Under the pieces are notes generated by a model. The model saw only the letters and a list, made by a program, of their open reading frames with translations, was not told the origin of the DNA and did no database searches. From positions 62,001-126,000 of the forward strand of contig NZ_FRCY01000014.1 of assembly GCF_900143075.1 (NCBI RefSeq): DNA of 64,000 bases, given 5' to 3'. Below are positions 36,889 to 45,051 of this stretch, one piece after another. Numbering within the stretch: position 1 is the first letter of the stretch; every line of letters starts with the position of its first letter. The DNA is from Cyclobacterium lianum. Its GTDB lineage: Bacteria; Bacteroidota; Bacteroidia; Cytophagales; Cyclobacteriaceae. Position numbers and translations under genes: made by a program.

Positions 36889-37895
36889 CCGATATTTATG
36901 GATGTTTTCGGATCTACCAATTCTTTAAAAACACGCAATGCTTTTCCATTTTTCAGACTGTCGGTGGCAGCTTCTCTTGCCCGGTCGTAAGTCCATCCCG
37001 CGTTTGAGGTCAGTAAGGCTGCACTGGCGTTGGCGATGACCACAGACTCTTGTTCGGTGCTTCCGCTGCCTTCCAACACCTTTAGAAATATCTGTGCCGA
37101 TTCCTCTACTGTCTTTCCACCCTTGATGGCATCCGGGTATATGGTGCTAAAACCCAGGTCTTCTGCACTCAATACCTGTTCACCACTGTTGGAAATCCAC
37201 TTGAGACCACCCGTCAGGGATATTTCATCGTAGCCGTCCAGGGCATGCAAAACACTGAATCTGACATCATTGTTTTGGTACAGATACGCATATAGCCGGG
37301 CTAGTTCCAGACTAAACACTCCTACAAGCTGCTTTTTGGGAAAACTTGGGTTTACCATCGGACCAAGCATATTGAAAAATGTTTTGACGCCCAGTTCTTT
37401 TCTCACAGGTCCGATATGCTTCATGGCAGGATGAAACAGCGGGGCATGCAGGAAACAAATCCCCGCCCTGTCCAGACTACTTTTCAGCTTATCGATATCG
37501 TTGGTAAACTCATATCCAAAATGCGCCAGCAGATTGGAGGAGCCGCAAACTGAGGACACCCCTACATTGCCATGTTTGGCAACCGGTTGACCCGCTCCCG
37601 CTACTATAAAAGAGGCCAGGGTAGAAATATTAAAGGTATCTTTACCGTCTCCACCAGTACCGCAGAGATCAATGGCCCCATACTCGGGGATCTCCACCGG
37701 AATGCAGCGTTCCAGCATGGCTTCCCTGAAGCCCATCAACTCTTCGACCCGCACACTGCGCATCATAAAAACGGTAAGAAAAGCAGCCATTTGGCTGTTG
37801 TTCACCTCTCCGGAGGTCATTTCTTTAAGCACAGCTTTGGCTTGGTCTTTACTCAGGGTCTTGTGCTCAATAAGGTGGTTCAATATATCTTTCAT
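36885..37895 (-). CDS. trpD: Anthranilate phosphoribosyltransferase
   Basis: 336 residues. The PRPP-binding CGTGGDGKDTFNIST, GNVGVSSVCGSSNLL, HPAMKHIGPVRKELGVKTFFN and LGPMVNP identify the family. It transfers the ribose phosphate to anthranilate. Not fused to TrpG. 12 bases downstream of trpG. Confidence 0.97.
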   Translation of the reverse strand: MKDILNHLIEHKTLSKDQAKAVLKEMTSGEVNNSQMAAFLTVFMMRSVRVEELMGFREAMLERCIPVEIPEYGAIDLCGTGGDGKDTFNISTLASFIVAGAGQPVAKHGNVGVSSVCGSSNLLAHFGYEFTNDIDKLKSSLDRAGICFLHAPLFHPAMKHIGPVRKELGVKTFFNMLGPMVNPSFPKKQLVGVFSLELARLYAYLYQNNDVRFSVLHALDGYDEISLTGGLKWISNSGEQVLSAEDLGFSTIYPDAIKGGKTVEESAQIFLKVLEGSGSTEQESVVIANASAALLTSNAGWTYDRAREAATDSLKNGKALRVFKELVDPKTSINIG

Positions 37896-37907
37896 TCCAA
37901 TTTATTT

Positions 37908-38471
37908 TTAAGCTCCTTCAATCCAGTTTTTGACAATCTGCACGCCATTTTCGGTCAAAATGCTTTCCGGATGAAACTGCAATCCTTTCACCCTGTACCG
38001 CCTGTGCCGCACGGCCATGATCTGCCCATCTGGCGTCTTGGCAATCACCTCAAGATCATCCGGCAAAAGGGTTTCGTCAATCACCCAGCTATGGTACCGG
38101 CCAACGGTAAAAAATTCCGGAACGCCATCAAACAGCGGATCCGGCTGGATTCGTACTTTGGAAGCCACACCATGCACCACTTCAGTCAGGTTGATCAGCC
38201 CTCCACCAAAGGCTTCACCTATGGCCTGATGCCCCAGACAAATACCCAGAATATCTTTGACAGAGGCATATTTCCTGATCAATTCCGGCATTACACCTGC
38301 CTCGGAAGGTATCCCCGGACCGGGGGAAAGCATAATCTTATCATACCTGCCCACCTCCTCCAGACTTATCTTGTCATTCCTGTAAATATCAGGACTGTAT
38401 CCCAGGTCTCGGATAATATATACCAGATTGTATGTAAACGAATCGTAATTGTCCAGTACCAGTATTTTCAT
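37908..38471 (-). CDS. trpG: Anthranilate synthase component II (glutamine amidotransferase)
   Basis: 187-residue class I amidotransferase. LDNYDSFTYNLV, SPGPGIPSEAG, GICLGHQAIGEAFGG with the nucleophilic Cys, and GLQFHPESILTENG with the catalytic His and Glu. It supplies ammonia to TrpE. In some bacteria this subunit also serves aminodeoxychorismate synthase; no pabB is near. Confidence 0.96.
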   Translation of the reverse strand: MKILVLDNYDSFTYNLVYIIRDLGYSPDIYRNDKISLEEVGRYDKIMLSPGPGIPSEAGVMPELIRKYASVKDILGICLGHQAIGEAFGGGLINLTEVVHGVASKVRIQPDPLFDGVPEFFTVGRYHSWVIDETLLPDDLEVIAKTPDGQIMAVRHRRYRVKGLQFHPESILTENGVQIVKNWIEGA

Positions 38472-38565
38472 TTGCTATTTTATTATCTTTTTACGGCCAT
38501 TTTAATGCGCACTTGTGATCATCATTCCAACCTGAGTGCTAATCCCTGCACGCAGCGTTTTTTAT

Positions 38566-39972
38566 TTAAATACTTTCTGCGGATTTGAGGGCTACATTCA
38601 ATGCTTCAAGCTTGTTGCTCACTTCCTGCAACTCGCTCTCGATGGAGGACTTGGCGACTACCCCTGCACCTGCCTGAAAACGAAGGCGGTTATTTTCCGA
38701 AACAAACGACCTGATCAGGATAGCATGATTAAAATCCCCGTTGAAACCTAAAAACCCAATGGCTCCTCCGTAAAACTTTCTGGCACAATTTTCCAGACCG
38801 TCTATCAGCTCCATCGCCCTGTACTTAGGTGCTCCGGACAATGTGCCCGCCGGAAAGGTATCGGCGACCAATTGAAGTGGATTGGCCCCGTCGGGGAGTT
38901 TTCCGGTGACTTTCGACACCAGATGGATGACATGTGAATAATACTGAATCTCCTTGAATACTTCTACATTGACCTTGACTGAAGAGCGGCTGAGATCGTT
39001 TCTGGCAAGGTCTACCAGCATCACGTGCTCTGAGTTTTCCTTGGGATCATCATATAGTTTCACAGCCAGCTGGGCGTCTGCTGCGTCATTGCCCGTACGC
39101 TTGAAAGTTCCGGCTATGGGGTATATGGTTGCCGTCTGTCCCTTGACTACAATCTGCGCTTCAGGGCTACTGCCAAACACCTTATAGGAGCCGTAATCAA
39201 AGTAAAAAAGATAGGGGGAGGGATTGATAGAACGCAGCGCTCTGTAGACGTTAAACTCATCTCCTTTGAATGCTGTAGAATAGGTGCGGGAAAGAACGAT
39301 CTGAAAAACATCTCCCCGGAAGCAATGGTCTCTTCCCCTGGCCAGAATTTCGAGAAACTCCGGATCCGTGTAGTTAGAACTCACCTCCCCCTTCAGTTCA
39401 AAACCATAACTGGGAAGGTTTTTATTGTTCAGGATCATTTCAATTTTGGGGATGCCGGATTCCCCCGGATCATCGTCCAGATAGTGTTCAAAAATGTGCA
39501 ACTCGTTTTTGAAATGATCCACTACAATCATGTTTTTGTAGACTGCATAGTGGATTAAGGGAACCTCTGACTCATCTGTATTTTGCAGATGGATGTCTTC
39601 AAAATAATTGACGGCGTCATACTGAATGTAGCCAAAAAGGCCATTGGTAATGAATTTGAAATCAAGCTGCTCGTCCTGAAAGTTATTCGAAAAATTCCTG
39701 AGCGCATCCATTATTTTCTCCCCTTCGCTCAGGCTACGCAAGCTGGTAGGCTTTCCGGGCAGCGACTCTCTGATTTTGCCCCTGACCAGAGAAAAGGAAG
39801 CCATGGGTTCACAACAGATATAGGAATAACTGTTTTCGTTTCCGTGATAATCAGAACTCTCCAGAAGAATGGTATTGTTGTACCTGTCACGGATCTGCAG
39901 ATAAATACTCACCGGAGTAATGGTATCTGCCAGCAGCTTTTTGTACCGGGTTTTTATTCTTATAGGTTTCAT
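38566..39972 (-). CDS. trpE: Anthranilate synthase component I
   Basis: 468 residues. N-terminal ILLESSDYHGNENSYSYI carries the LLES tryptophan-feedback motif; the chorismate-binding half shows RGDVFQIVLSRTYS, PSPYLFYFDYG, GSSPEAQIV, YPIAGTFKRTGNDAADAQLA, DLARNDLSRSS, FPAGTLSGAPKYRAMELID and the closing GAGVVAKSSIESELQE. First structural gene of the trp operon, starting 18 bases after the leader terminator's T-run. Expected to be controlled both by feedback inhibition and by the upstream attenuator. Confidence 0.98.
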   Translation of the reverse strand: MKPIRIKTRYKKLLADTITPVSIYLQIRDRYNNTILLESSDYHGNENSYSYICCEPMASFSLVRGKIRESLPGKPTSLRSLSEGEKIMDALRNFSNNFQDEQLDFKFITNGLFGYIQYDAVNYFEDIHLQNTDESEVPLIHYAVYKNMIVVDHFKNELHIFEHYLDDDPGESGIPKIEMILNNKNLPSYGFELKGEVSSNYTDPEFLEILARGRDHCFRGDVFQIVLSRTYSTAFKGDEFNVYRALRSINPSPYLFYFDYGSYKVFGSSPEAQIVVKGQTATIYPIAGTFKRTGNDAADAQLAVKLYDDPKENSEHVMLVDLARNDLSRSSVKVNVEVFKEIQYYSHVIHLVSKVTGKLPDGANPLQLVADTFPAGTLSGAPKYRAMELIDGLENCARKFYGGAIGFLGFNGDFNHAILIRSFVSENNRLRFQAGAGVVAKSSIESELQEVSNKLEALNVALKSAESI

Positions 39973-39989
39973 TGGACGTATATTAACAT

Positions 39990-40022
39990 AAAAAAAAGGC
40001 TTGCCGGGAGTCCAGCAAGCCT
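39990..40022 (-). terminator. trp operon attenuator terminator
   Basis: On the minus strand AGGCTTGC (40015-40022) pairs with GCAAGCCT (39997-40004) around a 10-base loop that can add two G-C pairs, followed by seven T. It lies between the leader peptide and trpE. The loop and 5' arm GCTGGACTCCC (40006-40016) can instead pair with GGGAGAACAGC (40059-40069) just after the leader stop codon, giving a competing antiterminator. Confidence 0.88.
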
Positions 40023-40070
40023 AAGTATCTTTGTTTATTCAAATTTGGGCAATGGATAGCTGTTCTCCCT

Positions 40071-40118
40071 CTAAAAGAAGTAAGCAAGCCACCACCAGAT
40101 TTGATTCGTTTTTTTCAT
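40071..40118 (-). CDS. trpL: trp operon leader peptide
   Basis: 15-codon ORF MKKTNQIWWWLAYFF with three consecutive Trp codons at 8-10, 98 bases upstream of trpE. It is followed by the attenuator hairpin. Low charged tRNA-Trp should stall a ribosome on the Trp codons, leaving GGGAG (40065-40069) free to pair with CTCCC in the terminator loop; full translation to the stop would cover or pair that segment (CTTCTT/AGGGAG) and allow termination. The peptide is too short for routine gene callers but the Trp run, spacing and terminator make the call strong. Confidence 0.9.
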   Translation of the reverse strand: MKKTNQIWWWLAYFF

Positions 40119-40127
40119 AAGCTGGAG

Positions 40128-40157
40128 CAAATATAGAAAAGGCCGTTCATTTTCAAA
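40128..40157 (-). promoter_or_regulatory. trp operon promoter (Bacteroidota -33/-7 type)
   Basis: TATATTTG (minus strand, 40135 to 40128) matches the -7 consensus TAnnTTTG exactly and TTTG (40157 to 40154) the -33 element, with an 18-base spacer. The predicted start of transcription is only about five bases before the trpL ATG, so the leader mRNA would be almost leaderless. Confidence 0.75.
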
Positions 40158-40396
40158 AGTTATTTTCTTTAATTTTAAATCGGTTTGACGGATCTTTAGA
40201 GATTGTATTTATCACCTGCGTCACAACTATAACCGCAATAAGTAACCACCTGTGAAAGCACAGTGGCACACAAACGATTCATCCGGGAGAAAAATTTATG
40301 ATTTGCTTGATATCTGAATCATTTTTCAATTATATTCCGAGATGCCTGTGCAATCCCCTCTATCTTTGAAGCCAATCAACCATAAATAGCGTATAT
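40158..40396. other. Divergent spacer, trp promoter to sulfurtransferase gene
   Basis: Upstream of both the trp promoter and the plus-strand sulfurtransferase gene. AT-rich; it must contain the latter's promoter. No palindrome suggesting a TrpR-like operator was seen. Confidence 0.4.
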
Positions 40397-41236
40397 ATGA
40401 CCTCTACCAACCCTGTTATTTCGCCAAAAGAATTGCTGGAATTGAAAGAAGACAAACAGCTGGTACTAATAGATGCCAGTTTTGACAAAAAAAATTACGA
40501 AACCATCCACCTGCAGGGAGCGCTACATGTGGATCTGAACCGCCAACTGTCAGAAATCGGTGAAGATGCCGCCTTTGGCGGGCGCCATCCCCTACCCCAA
40601 CCGGAGGAATTTGCAAAAACCCTGGGTGTACTTGGCATCAGGCCGGAAAGCCATGTAGTAGTCTATGACGACAAGTACGCCGGCATGTCCGCTGCGCGAT
40701 TTTGGTGGATGCTCCGGGCCCTGGGCCATGACAAGGTACAGGTGCTGGACGGAGGCAAAGCAGCAGCAATCAAAGCGGGTTTTCCTGTCAGCCAGAAAAT
40801 AGAAGTACCTGAGCCACAAGCATCCTATCCGGTATCCGGCTGGCAATTGCCGCTGGCGGATCTCGAAGAAGTGGAGATAGCAGCTACAGACAGGCAAAAA
40901 ATAGTGCTGGATGTAAGAGAAGCTGAGAGATATCTGGGAATTGCCGAACCCATAGATTTGATCGCCGGTCATATCCCGGGTGCAGTCAACATCCCCTTCT
41001 CGGAAAACCTGGACGATCAAGGCAGTTTTTTATCTCCGGATGAATTGAAAAAGAAGTATGCCTCCGCGCTTGCCCGGTCCCCGGACGAGGTCATTGTTCA
41101 TTGCGGTTCGGGGGTCACCGCCTGCCACACCCTCCTGGCAATGGCCCATGCAGGCCTGCCCATACCCAAGCTGTATGTAGGATCCTGGAGTGAATGGTCC
41201 AGAAATAACCTGCCAGTGGCAAAAGGGAATGAGTAA
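40397..41236 (+). CDS. sseA: Thiosulfate/3-mercaptopyruvate sulfurtransferase
   Basis: 279 residues, two rhodanese domains. The N-terminal one (about 8-130) is non-catalytic; the C-terminal one (about 160-275) has LDVREAERYLG, GHIPGAVNIPFSENLD and the active-site loop HCGSGVTAC, whose CGSGVTA form is that of mercaptopyruvate sulfurtransferases rather than CRKGVTA of thiosulfate enzymes. The N-terminal DASF...GALHVDL and GRHPLPQPEEFA fit. Cytoplasmic, single gene. The symbol is assigned by family. Confidence 0.92.
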   Translation: MTSTNPVISPKELLELKEDKQLVLIDASFDKKNYETIHLQGALHVDLNRQLSEIGEDAAFGGRHPLPQPEEFAKTLGVLGIRPESHVVVYDDKYAGMSAARFWWMLRALGHDKVQVLDGGKAAAIKAGFPVSQKIEVPEPQASYPVSGWQLPLADLEEVEIAATDRQKIVLDVREAERYLGIAEPIDLIAGHIPGAVNIPFSENLDDQGSFLSPDELKKKYASALARSPDEVIVHCGSGVTACHTLLAMAHAGLPIPKLYVGSWSEWSRNNLPVAKGNE

Positions 41237-41488
41237 GATAAGCCTCCGCTCCGTTAATGTCATGCAATACAAAATGCCCCTGCGGGAAGGCGGTTCTTTA
41301 CCCGCTTTAGCGTTGGCAGATGATGGGTTTGCGTAGGTGGTGAAATTTCGCGGTGCCGGGCAGCGGGAGTTATCTTCTATCAAGACCGGTATTGTTTTCA
41401 CGGCCTGATCAAATTATCGCATAATTTTTTACCTAAGGATCGGGGAAATGCGCTGCAGGTTATTAATTTTGGTTTTCTAAAAACAGAA

Positions 41489-43036
41489 ATGGACGATAAC
41501 TTACAAAAAAACAGCCTGTTGGATCGCTTTCTAAATGCTATTGAAAAAGCAGGGAACAAGCTCCCCGATCCTGCCATCCTGTTTTTATTTCTGATGCTGC
41601 TGACCTGGATGTTATCGGCTTTGCTCTCTCCCATAGATTTTGGCGAAATCAATCCGACCTCGGGCGAAAAGCTATACATCCAAAACCTGCTAACAGGTGA
41701 AAAGATGGCCGATTTCCTCTCAAGAATGATTGCTGTTTTCATCAACTTCCCGCCTTTGGGTGTCGTGTTACTCGCCATGCTGGGTGTAGGGGTAGCGGAG
41801 TACTCCGGATTTATTCCGGCCGGATTGAAATACCTGCTGGGGTTTACTCCCAAAAGTTTGCTTACCCCTATATTGGTATTGGTAGCCATCGTAAGCCATA
41901 CTGCGGCAGATGCAGGTTATGTCCTGGTTATTCCCTTGGGAGGAGTCATTTTTTATGCGGCAGGCAGACATCCACTTGCAGGTATCGCCGCAACTTTCGC
42001 AGGGGTTTCGGGAGGCTTCAGCGCCAATTTTATCCCTTCTGCAATAGACCCGCTCCTTCAAACCTTCACCCAATCGGCTGCACAAATCATCGACCCGGAA
42101 ATCAGCCTCAACCCCCTGAATAATATTATTTTCACTGGACTTTCAAGCTTTGTAGTGATCGGAGTGGGCTGGTACCTGACAGACCGGATCATAGAACCCC
42201 GTTTGAACCGGACGAATCCGGTAGACCAGGATCTGACGGATGTCCCAAAAATGGATGCATTGCAGCCAGCAGAGAAGAAGGGCTTCAAAATTGCCAGCAT
42301 GGTCATGCTGTTGGGCCTGATCGGGCTGTTCTTGTGGGCAGTTCCGGATAACTCCAGTCTGAGGAGTCCGGACGGGCGAATCACCGCTTTTTCGGCTCCG
42401 CTGATGCAATCTATCGTTCCCTTGATCTTTCTGGTGTTCTGGATACCCGGTGTCATATTTGGTTTTATCTCCGGTAGCTATAAAAATTCCAAAGATGTGA
42501 TTGCCTCCATGAGCAAGGCCATGGGGAGCATGGCACATTACATCGTCATGGCATTTTTCTGCGCCCTGTTCATTGATGCATTTACCCAATCCAATATCGG
42601 CGCGATGACGGCCCTGAAAGGTGCATCCTTTCTTCAAAGTCTGCAGCTCCCCTCACAGGTAACGGTGGTGGGTATTATTTTTTTGAGTGCCTTTGTAAAT
42701 CTTCTTGTAGGTTCAGCTTCTGCCAAATGGGCCTTGATCAGTCCGATCTTTGTCCCCATGTTGATGCAATTGGGTATCTCTCCGGATTTGACACAGGCGG
42801 CCTATAGGGTGGGTGATTCTGTCTCTAACATCATCACCCCCTTATTACCGTATTTTCCGCTGGTAGTCATCTTTTGTCAGCGCTATGTGAAGCAGACGGG
42901 CATAGGCACACTGGTCTCCCTGATGTTGCCCTATTCCCTTTATCTGCTTGTCATCTGGACCATTTTCCTTCTGATTTACTGGACTCTGGGAATACCATTG
43001 GGATTACAATCAACCTATACCTATCCCTCCCTGTAG
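41489..43036 (+). CDS. AbgT family transporter
   Basis: 515-residue inner-membrane protein of the AbgT/MtrF family, which export or import p-aminobenzoyl-glutamate and have been linked to sulfonamide resistance. Typical: LDRFLNAIEKAGNKLPDPAILFLFL at the N-terminus, AGVSGGFSANFIPSAIDPLLQ (hairpin 1), and NLLVGSASAKWALISPIFVPML (hairpin 2), with GDSVSNIITPLLPYFPLV near the end. About nine membrane helices. The downstream serine hydrolase starts 12 bases after the stop, so the two are likely co-transcribed. Confidence 0.94.
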   Translation: MDDNLQKNSLLDRFLNAIEKAGNKLPDPAILFLFLMLLTWMLSALLSPIDFGEINPTSGEKLYIQNLLTGEKMADFLSRMIAVFINFPPLGVVLLAMLGVGVAEYSGFIPAGLKYLLGFTPKSLLTPILVLVAIVSHTAADAGYVLVIPLGGVIFYAAGRHPLAGIAATFAGVSGGFSANFIPSAIDPLLQTFTQSAAQIIDPEISLNPLNNIIFTGLSSFVVIGVGWYLTDRIIEPRLNRTNPVDQDLTDVPKMDALQPAEKKGFKIASMVMLLGLIGLFLWAVPDNSSLRSPDGRITAFSAPLMQSIVPLIFLVFWIPGVIFGFISGSYKNSKDVIASMSKAMGSMAHYIVMAFFCALFIDAFTQSNIGAMTALKGASFLQSLQLPSQVTVVGIIFLSAFVNLLVGSASAKWALISPIFVPMLMQLGISPDLTQAAYRVGDSVSNIITPLLPYFPLVVIFCQRYVKQTGIGTLVSLMLPYSLYLLVIWTIFLLIYWTLGIPLGLQSTYTYPSL

Positions 43037-43048
43037 CATTTGAAAAAC

Positions 43049-43897
43049 ATGATTACTATCCAACAATCAACATGGTGTGTGTTACTGCTGCTTTGCCTTT
43101 CAGTCCTTTCACAGGCAGCAAAGGCACAGGAGACATGGGAGGTTTTCATGGAAAAAATTCCGGAACACCTGCAAGTCTCACTGCTCATTCAGGATGAGGA
43201 AGGCCAAACGCTATTCTCCCAAAGTGCGGACAAGCGCATTCCCTCCGCCAGCATCATAAAAATTCCTATTCTGATTGCCCTTATGGAAAAAGTGGAAAAT
43301 AGGGAAATAACGCTTGATGCCCGCTACTCCTTACAAGCAACAGACAAGGTGGGTGGTGCAGGGGAGCTGCAGCATCTTCCGGACGGGTCCGGGATTACTT
43401 TCCGCTACCTGGCTGAGGAGATGATCCGTATCAGCGACAACACCGCCACCAATATCCTGATCCGGGCCATAGAAATGGGCTACATACAGGACTGGCTGAA
43501 AAAAAATGGCTACAGGGATACCCAATTGAACCGGTTGATGATGGATTTTAAGGCGATAGAGGAAGGTAGACAGAATTATACCAGTCCCCGGGAAATTAAC
43601 GACATACTTTTAAACCTTTGGGAGGGAAAATGGCTAAAAGAGGATTCAAGAGCGGAAATCATGCACTGCCTCAAAGGATGTGCAGACAACAGCACCATTC
43701 CCAGCCTATTGCCTGCAGGTACGGTAGTGGCGCACAAAACCGGCACCCTCGATTATGTGCGTGGAGATGCCGGGATAATCTTAGGGGATAAACCACTGAT
43801 ATTGTCCGTATTTGTAGAAAATTTTGAATCCATGGAGGAAGCAGAGTCTGCTATCGGAAAGATTGCCTTAAAAGCCTTCAGGGATTTTGGCAGGTAA
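43049..43897 (+). CDS. Class A beta-lactamase-like serine hydrolase
   Basis: 282 residues with a signal peptide (MITIQQSTWCVLLLLCLSVL and following, ending AKAQ). Ser68-x-x-Lys71 (SASIIK), SDN at 129-131 and HKTGTLD at 229-235 are the three penicillin-binding motifs. The omega-loop, normally RWExxLN with the deacylating Glu166, reads NRLMMDFKAIEEG here, with Met in the Glu position, so fast beta-lactam hydrolysis is doubtful; a peptidase, esterase or slow beta-lactam-binding role is possible. ATG 43049 is preferred to TTG 43040. It follows the AbgT gene by 12 bases. Confidence 0.88.
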   Translation: MITIQQSTWCVLLLLCLSVLSQAAKAQETWEVFMEKIPEHLQVSLLIQDEEGQTLFSQSADKRIPSASIIKIPILIALMEKVENREITLDARYSLQATDKVGGAGELQHLPDGSGITFRYLAEEMIRISDNTATNILIRAIEMGYIQDWLKKNGYRDTQLNRLMMDFKAIEEGRQNYTSPREINDILLNLWEGKWLKEDSRAEIMHCLKGCADNSTIPSLLPAGTVVAHKTGTLDYVRGDAGIILGDKPLILSVFVENFESMEEAESAIGKIALKAFRDFGR

Positions 43898-43977
43898 TAT
43901 CTATTACGCAAACTACATTCAGCTTAAAAAGGGCATGGTTTTTGGACTTTTTCCTTTTAAACCCAAATGACAAAACC

Positions 43978-44301
43978 ATGAAAAGTACTGATTTGATCCA
44001 AATTCTTAATGAATGTGCCATGAGTTGTAACCATTGCGCAAATGCCTGCCTGGATGAGGAGAATATTCAGCACATGGTAGACTGCATCCGGACCGACAGA
44101 GCCTGTGCGGAAACCTGCAGTACCACTGCAAAACTATTATCCATGTCTTTCGGTCCCCTGGATGAATTACTGAAATTTTGTGCCAGAATATGCGGAGCAT
44201 GTGCCGATGAATGTGAAAAACATGAACACGAGCATTGTCAGCGCTGTGCCAAGGCCTGCCGCAAATGTCAGGAAGCCTGTTTATCGGTTTTGACAGAATA
44301 A
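43978..44301 (+). CDS. Four-helix-bundle copper-binding protein (DUF326)
   Basis: 107 residues with 16 Cys in pairs spaced as C-x3-C and C-x2-C along predicted helices (ECAMSCNHCANAC, CARICGACADEC, CQRCAKACRKCQEAC), plus a His-rich turn HEHEHC. This is the Csp/DUF326 copper-storage type: Cys line the inside of a four-helix bundle and bind Cu(I). No signal peptide or Tat motif, so cytosolic as for Csp3. The ATG at 43978 is preferred over a TTG at 43942. Confidence 0.93.
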   Translation: MKSTDLIQILNECAMSCNHCANACLDEENIQHMVDCIRTDRACAETCSTTAKLLSMSFGPLDELLKFCARICGACADECEKHEHEHCQRCAKACRKCQEACLSVLTE

Positions 44302-44509
44302 GGATATTATCTGATTGCAGTACTAATACAATTCCGGTAGATTCTTTGACTTCAATGGACCTGAAATCAAGATCTGTTACAGAACCCTATTCGCAGTATT
44401 GGCCTATTACCCTCAGGTGCAACTATTTTTTTTTGCCCAATTCCCCTTTTCCCGGTATTATGAAATCTAATACCTAATCGGGGTTGAACTTCCAACCATC
44501 AAATTTTCT

Positions 44510-44896
44510 TCATCTTTTGGTTTGGAAAAAATTGACCCAAACTGAGGCAATCAATGCCAGAAAGGCCAGTAAAACGGTAAAGAAATCCACCCATCGCGCT
44601 GGAGGCAAAATGCCGAAAAACCTACTGAACAGGTAGCTGATATAAGAATTGGGCATACTGGATTCCCCCAGATCTCTCAGGATCTGCCAATGCCAGTCTG
44701 TGAGAAAGCAATAGCCCCAACCATACCAGATACCCAGAAAAAACCAGGACAAAAAAGTAAGCGAAATCGTCAAAAAATGTGCTCTTTGCCACTTTTTTAC
44801 CATCCACCCAAATAAATTGAAAAGGATAAGGGTGGTGTGCAATACCAAAAAGGAGTAATCGGCTAAAACCAACCAATTCACTGAAAGTGCTGACAT
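44510..44896 (-). CDS. DUF2784 family membrane protein
   Basis: 128 residues, three or four membrane helices, with the family signature GIWYGWGYCFLTDWHWQIL and a C-terminal motif ARWVDFFTVLLAF. Function unknown. Convergent with the copper protein; a 208-base spacer without a clear terminator separates them. Confidence 0.85.
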   Translation of the reverse strand: MSALSVNWLVLADYSFLVLHTTLILFNLFGWMVKKWQRAHFLTISLTFLSWFFLGIWYGWGYCFLTDWHWQILRDLGESSMPNSYISYLFSRFFGILPPARWVDFFTVLLAFLALIASVWVNFFQTKR

Positions 44897-45051
44897 TTTT
44901 TAAGATTTATTCAAACAAATAGATCACTCGGAAATGGTCTGTACCTATCCGAAATAAAACCATCCATTTAATATACGGATTCATCGGCAATATACACGAG
45001 TCCATCCAGGTTGATTTTCTCCCAGCCTGCCATGCCCTTTACTTTGCCAGC

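Noticed and set aside
44302-44509. Possible terminator or small gene between the copper protein and DUF2784
   Set aside because: No hairpin with a T-run and no frame with recognisable features.
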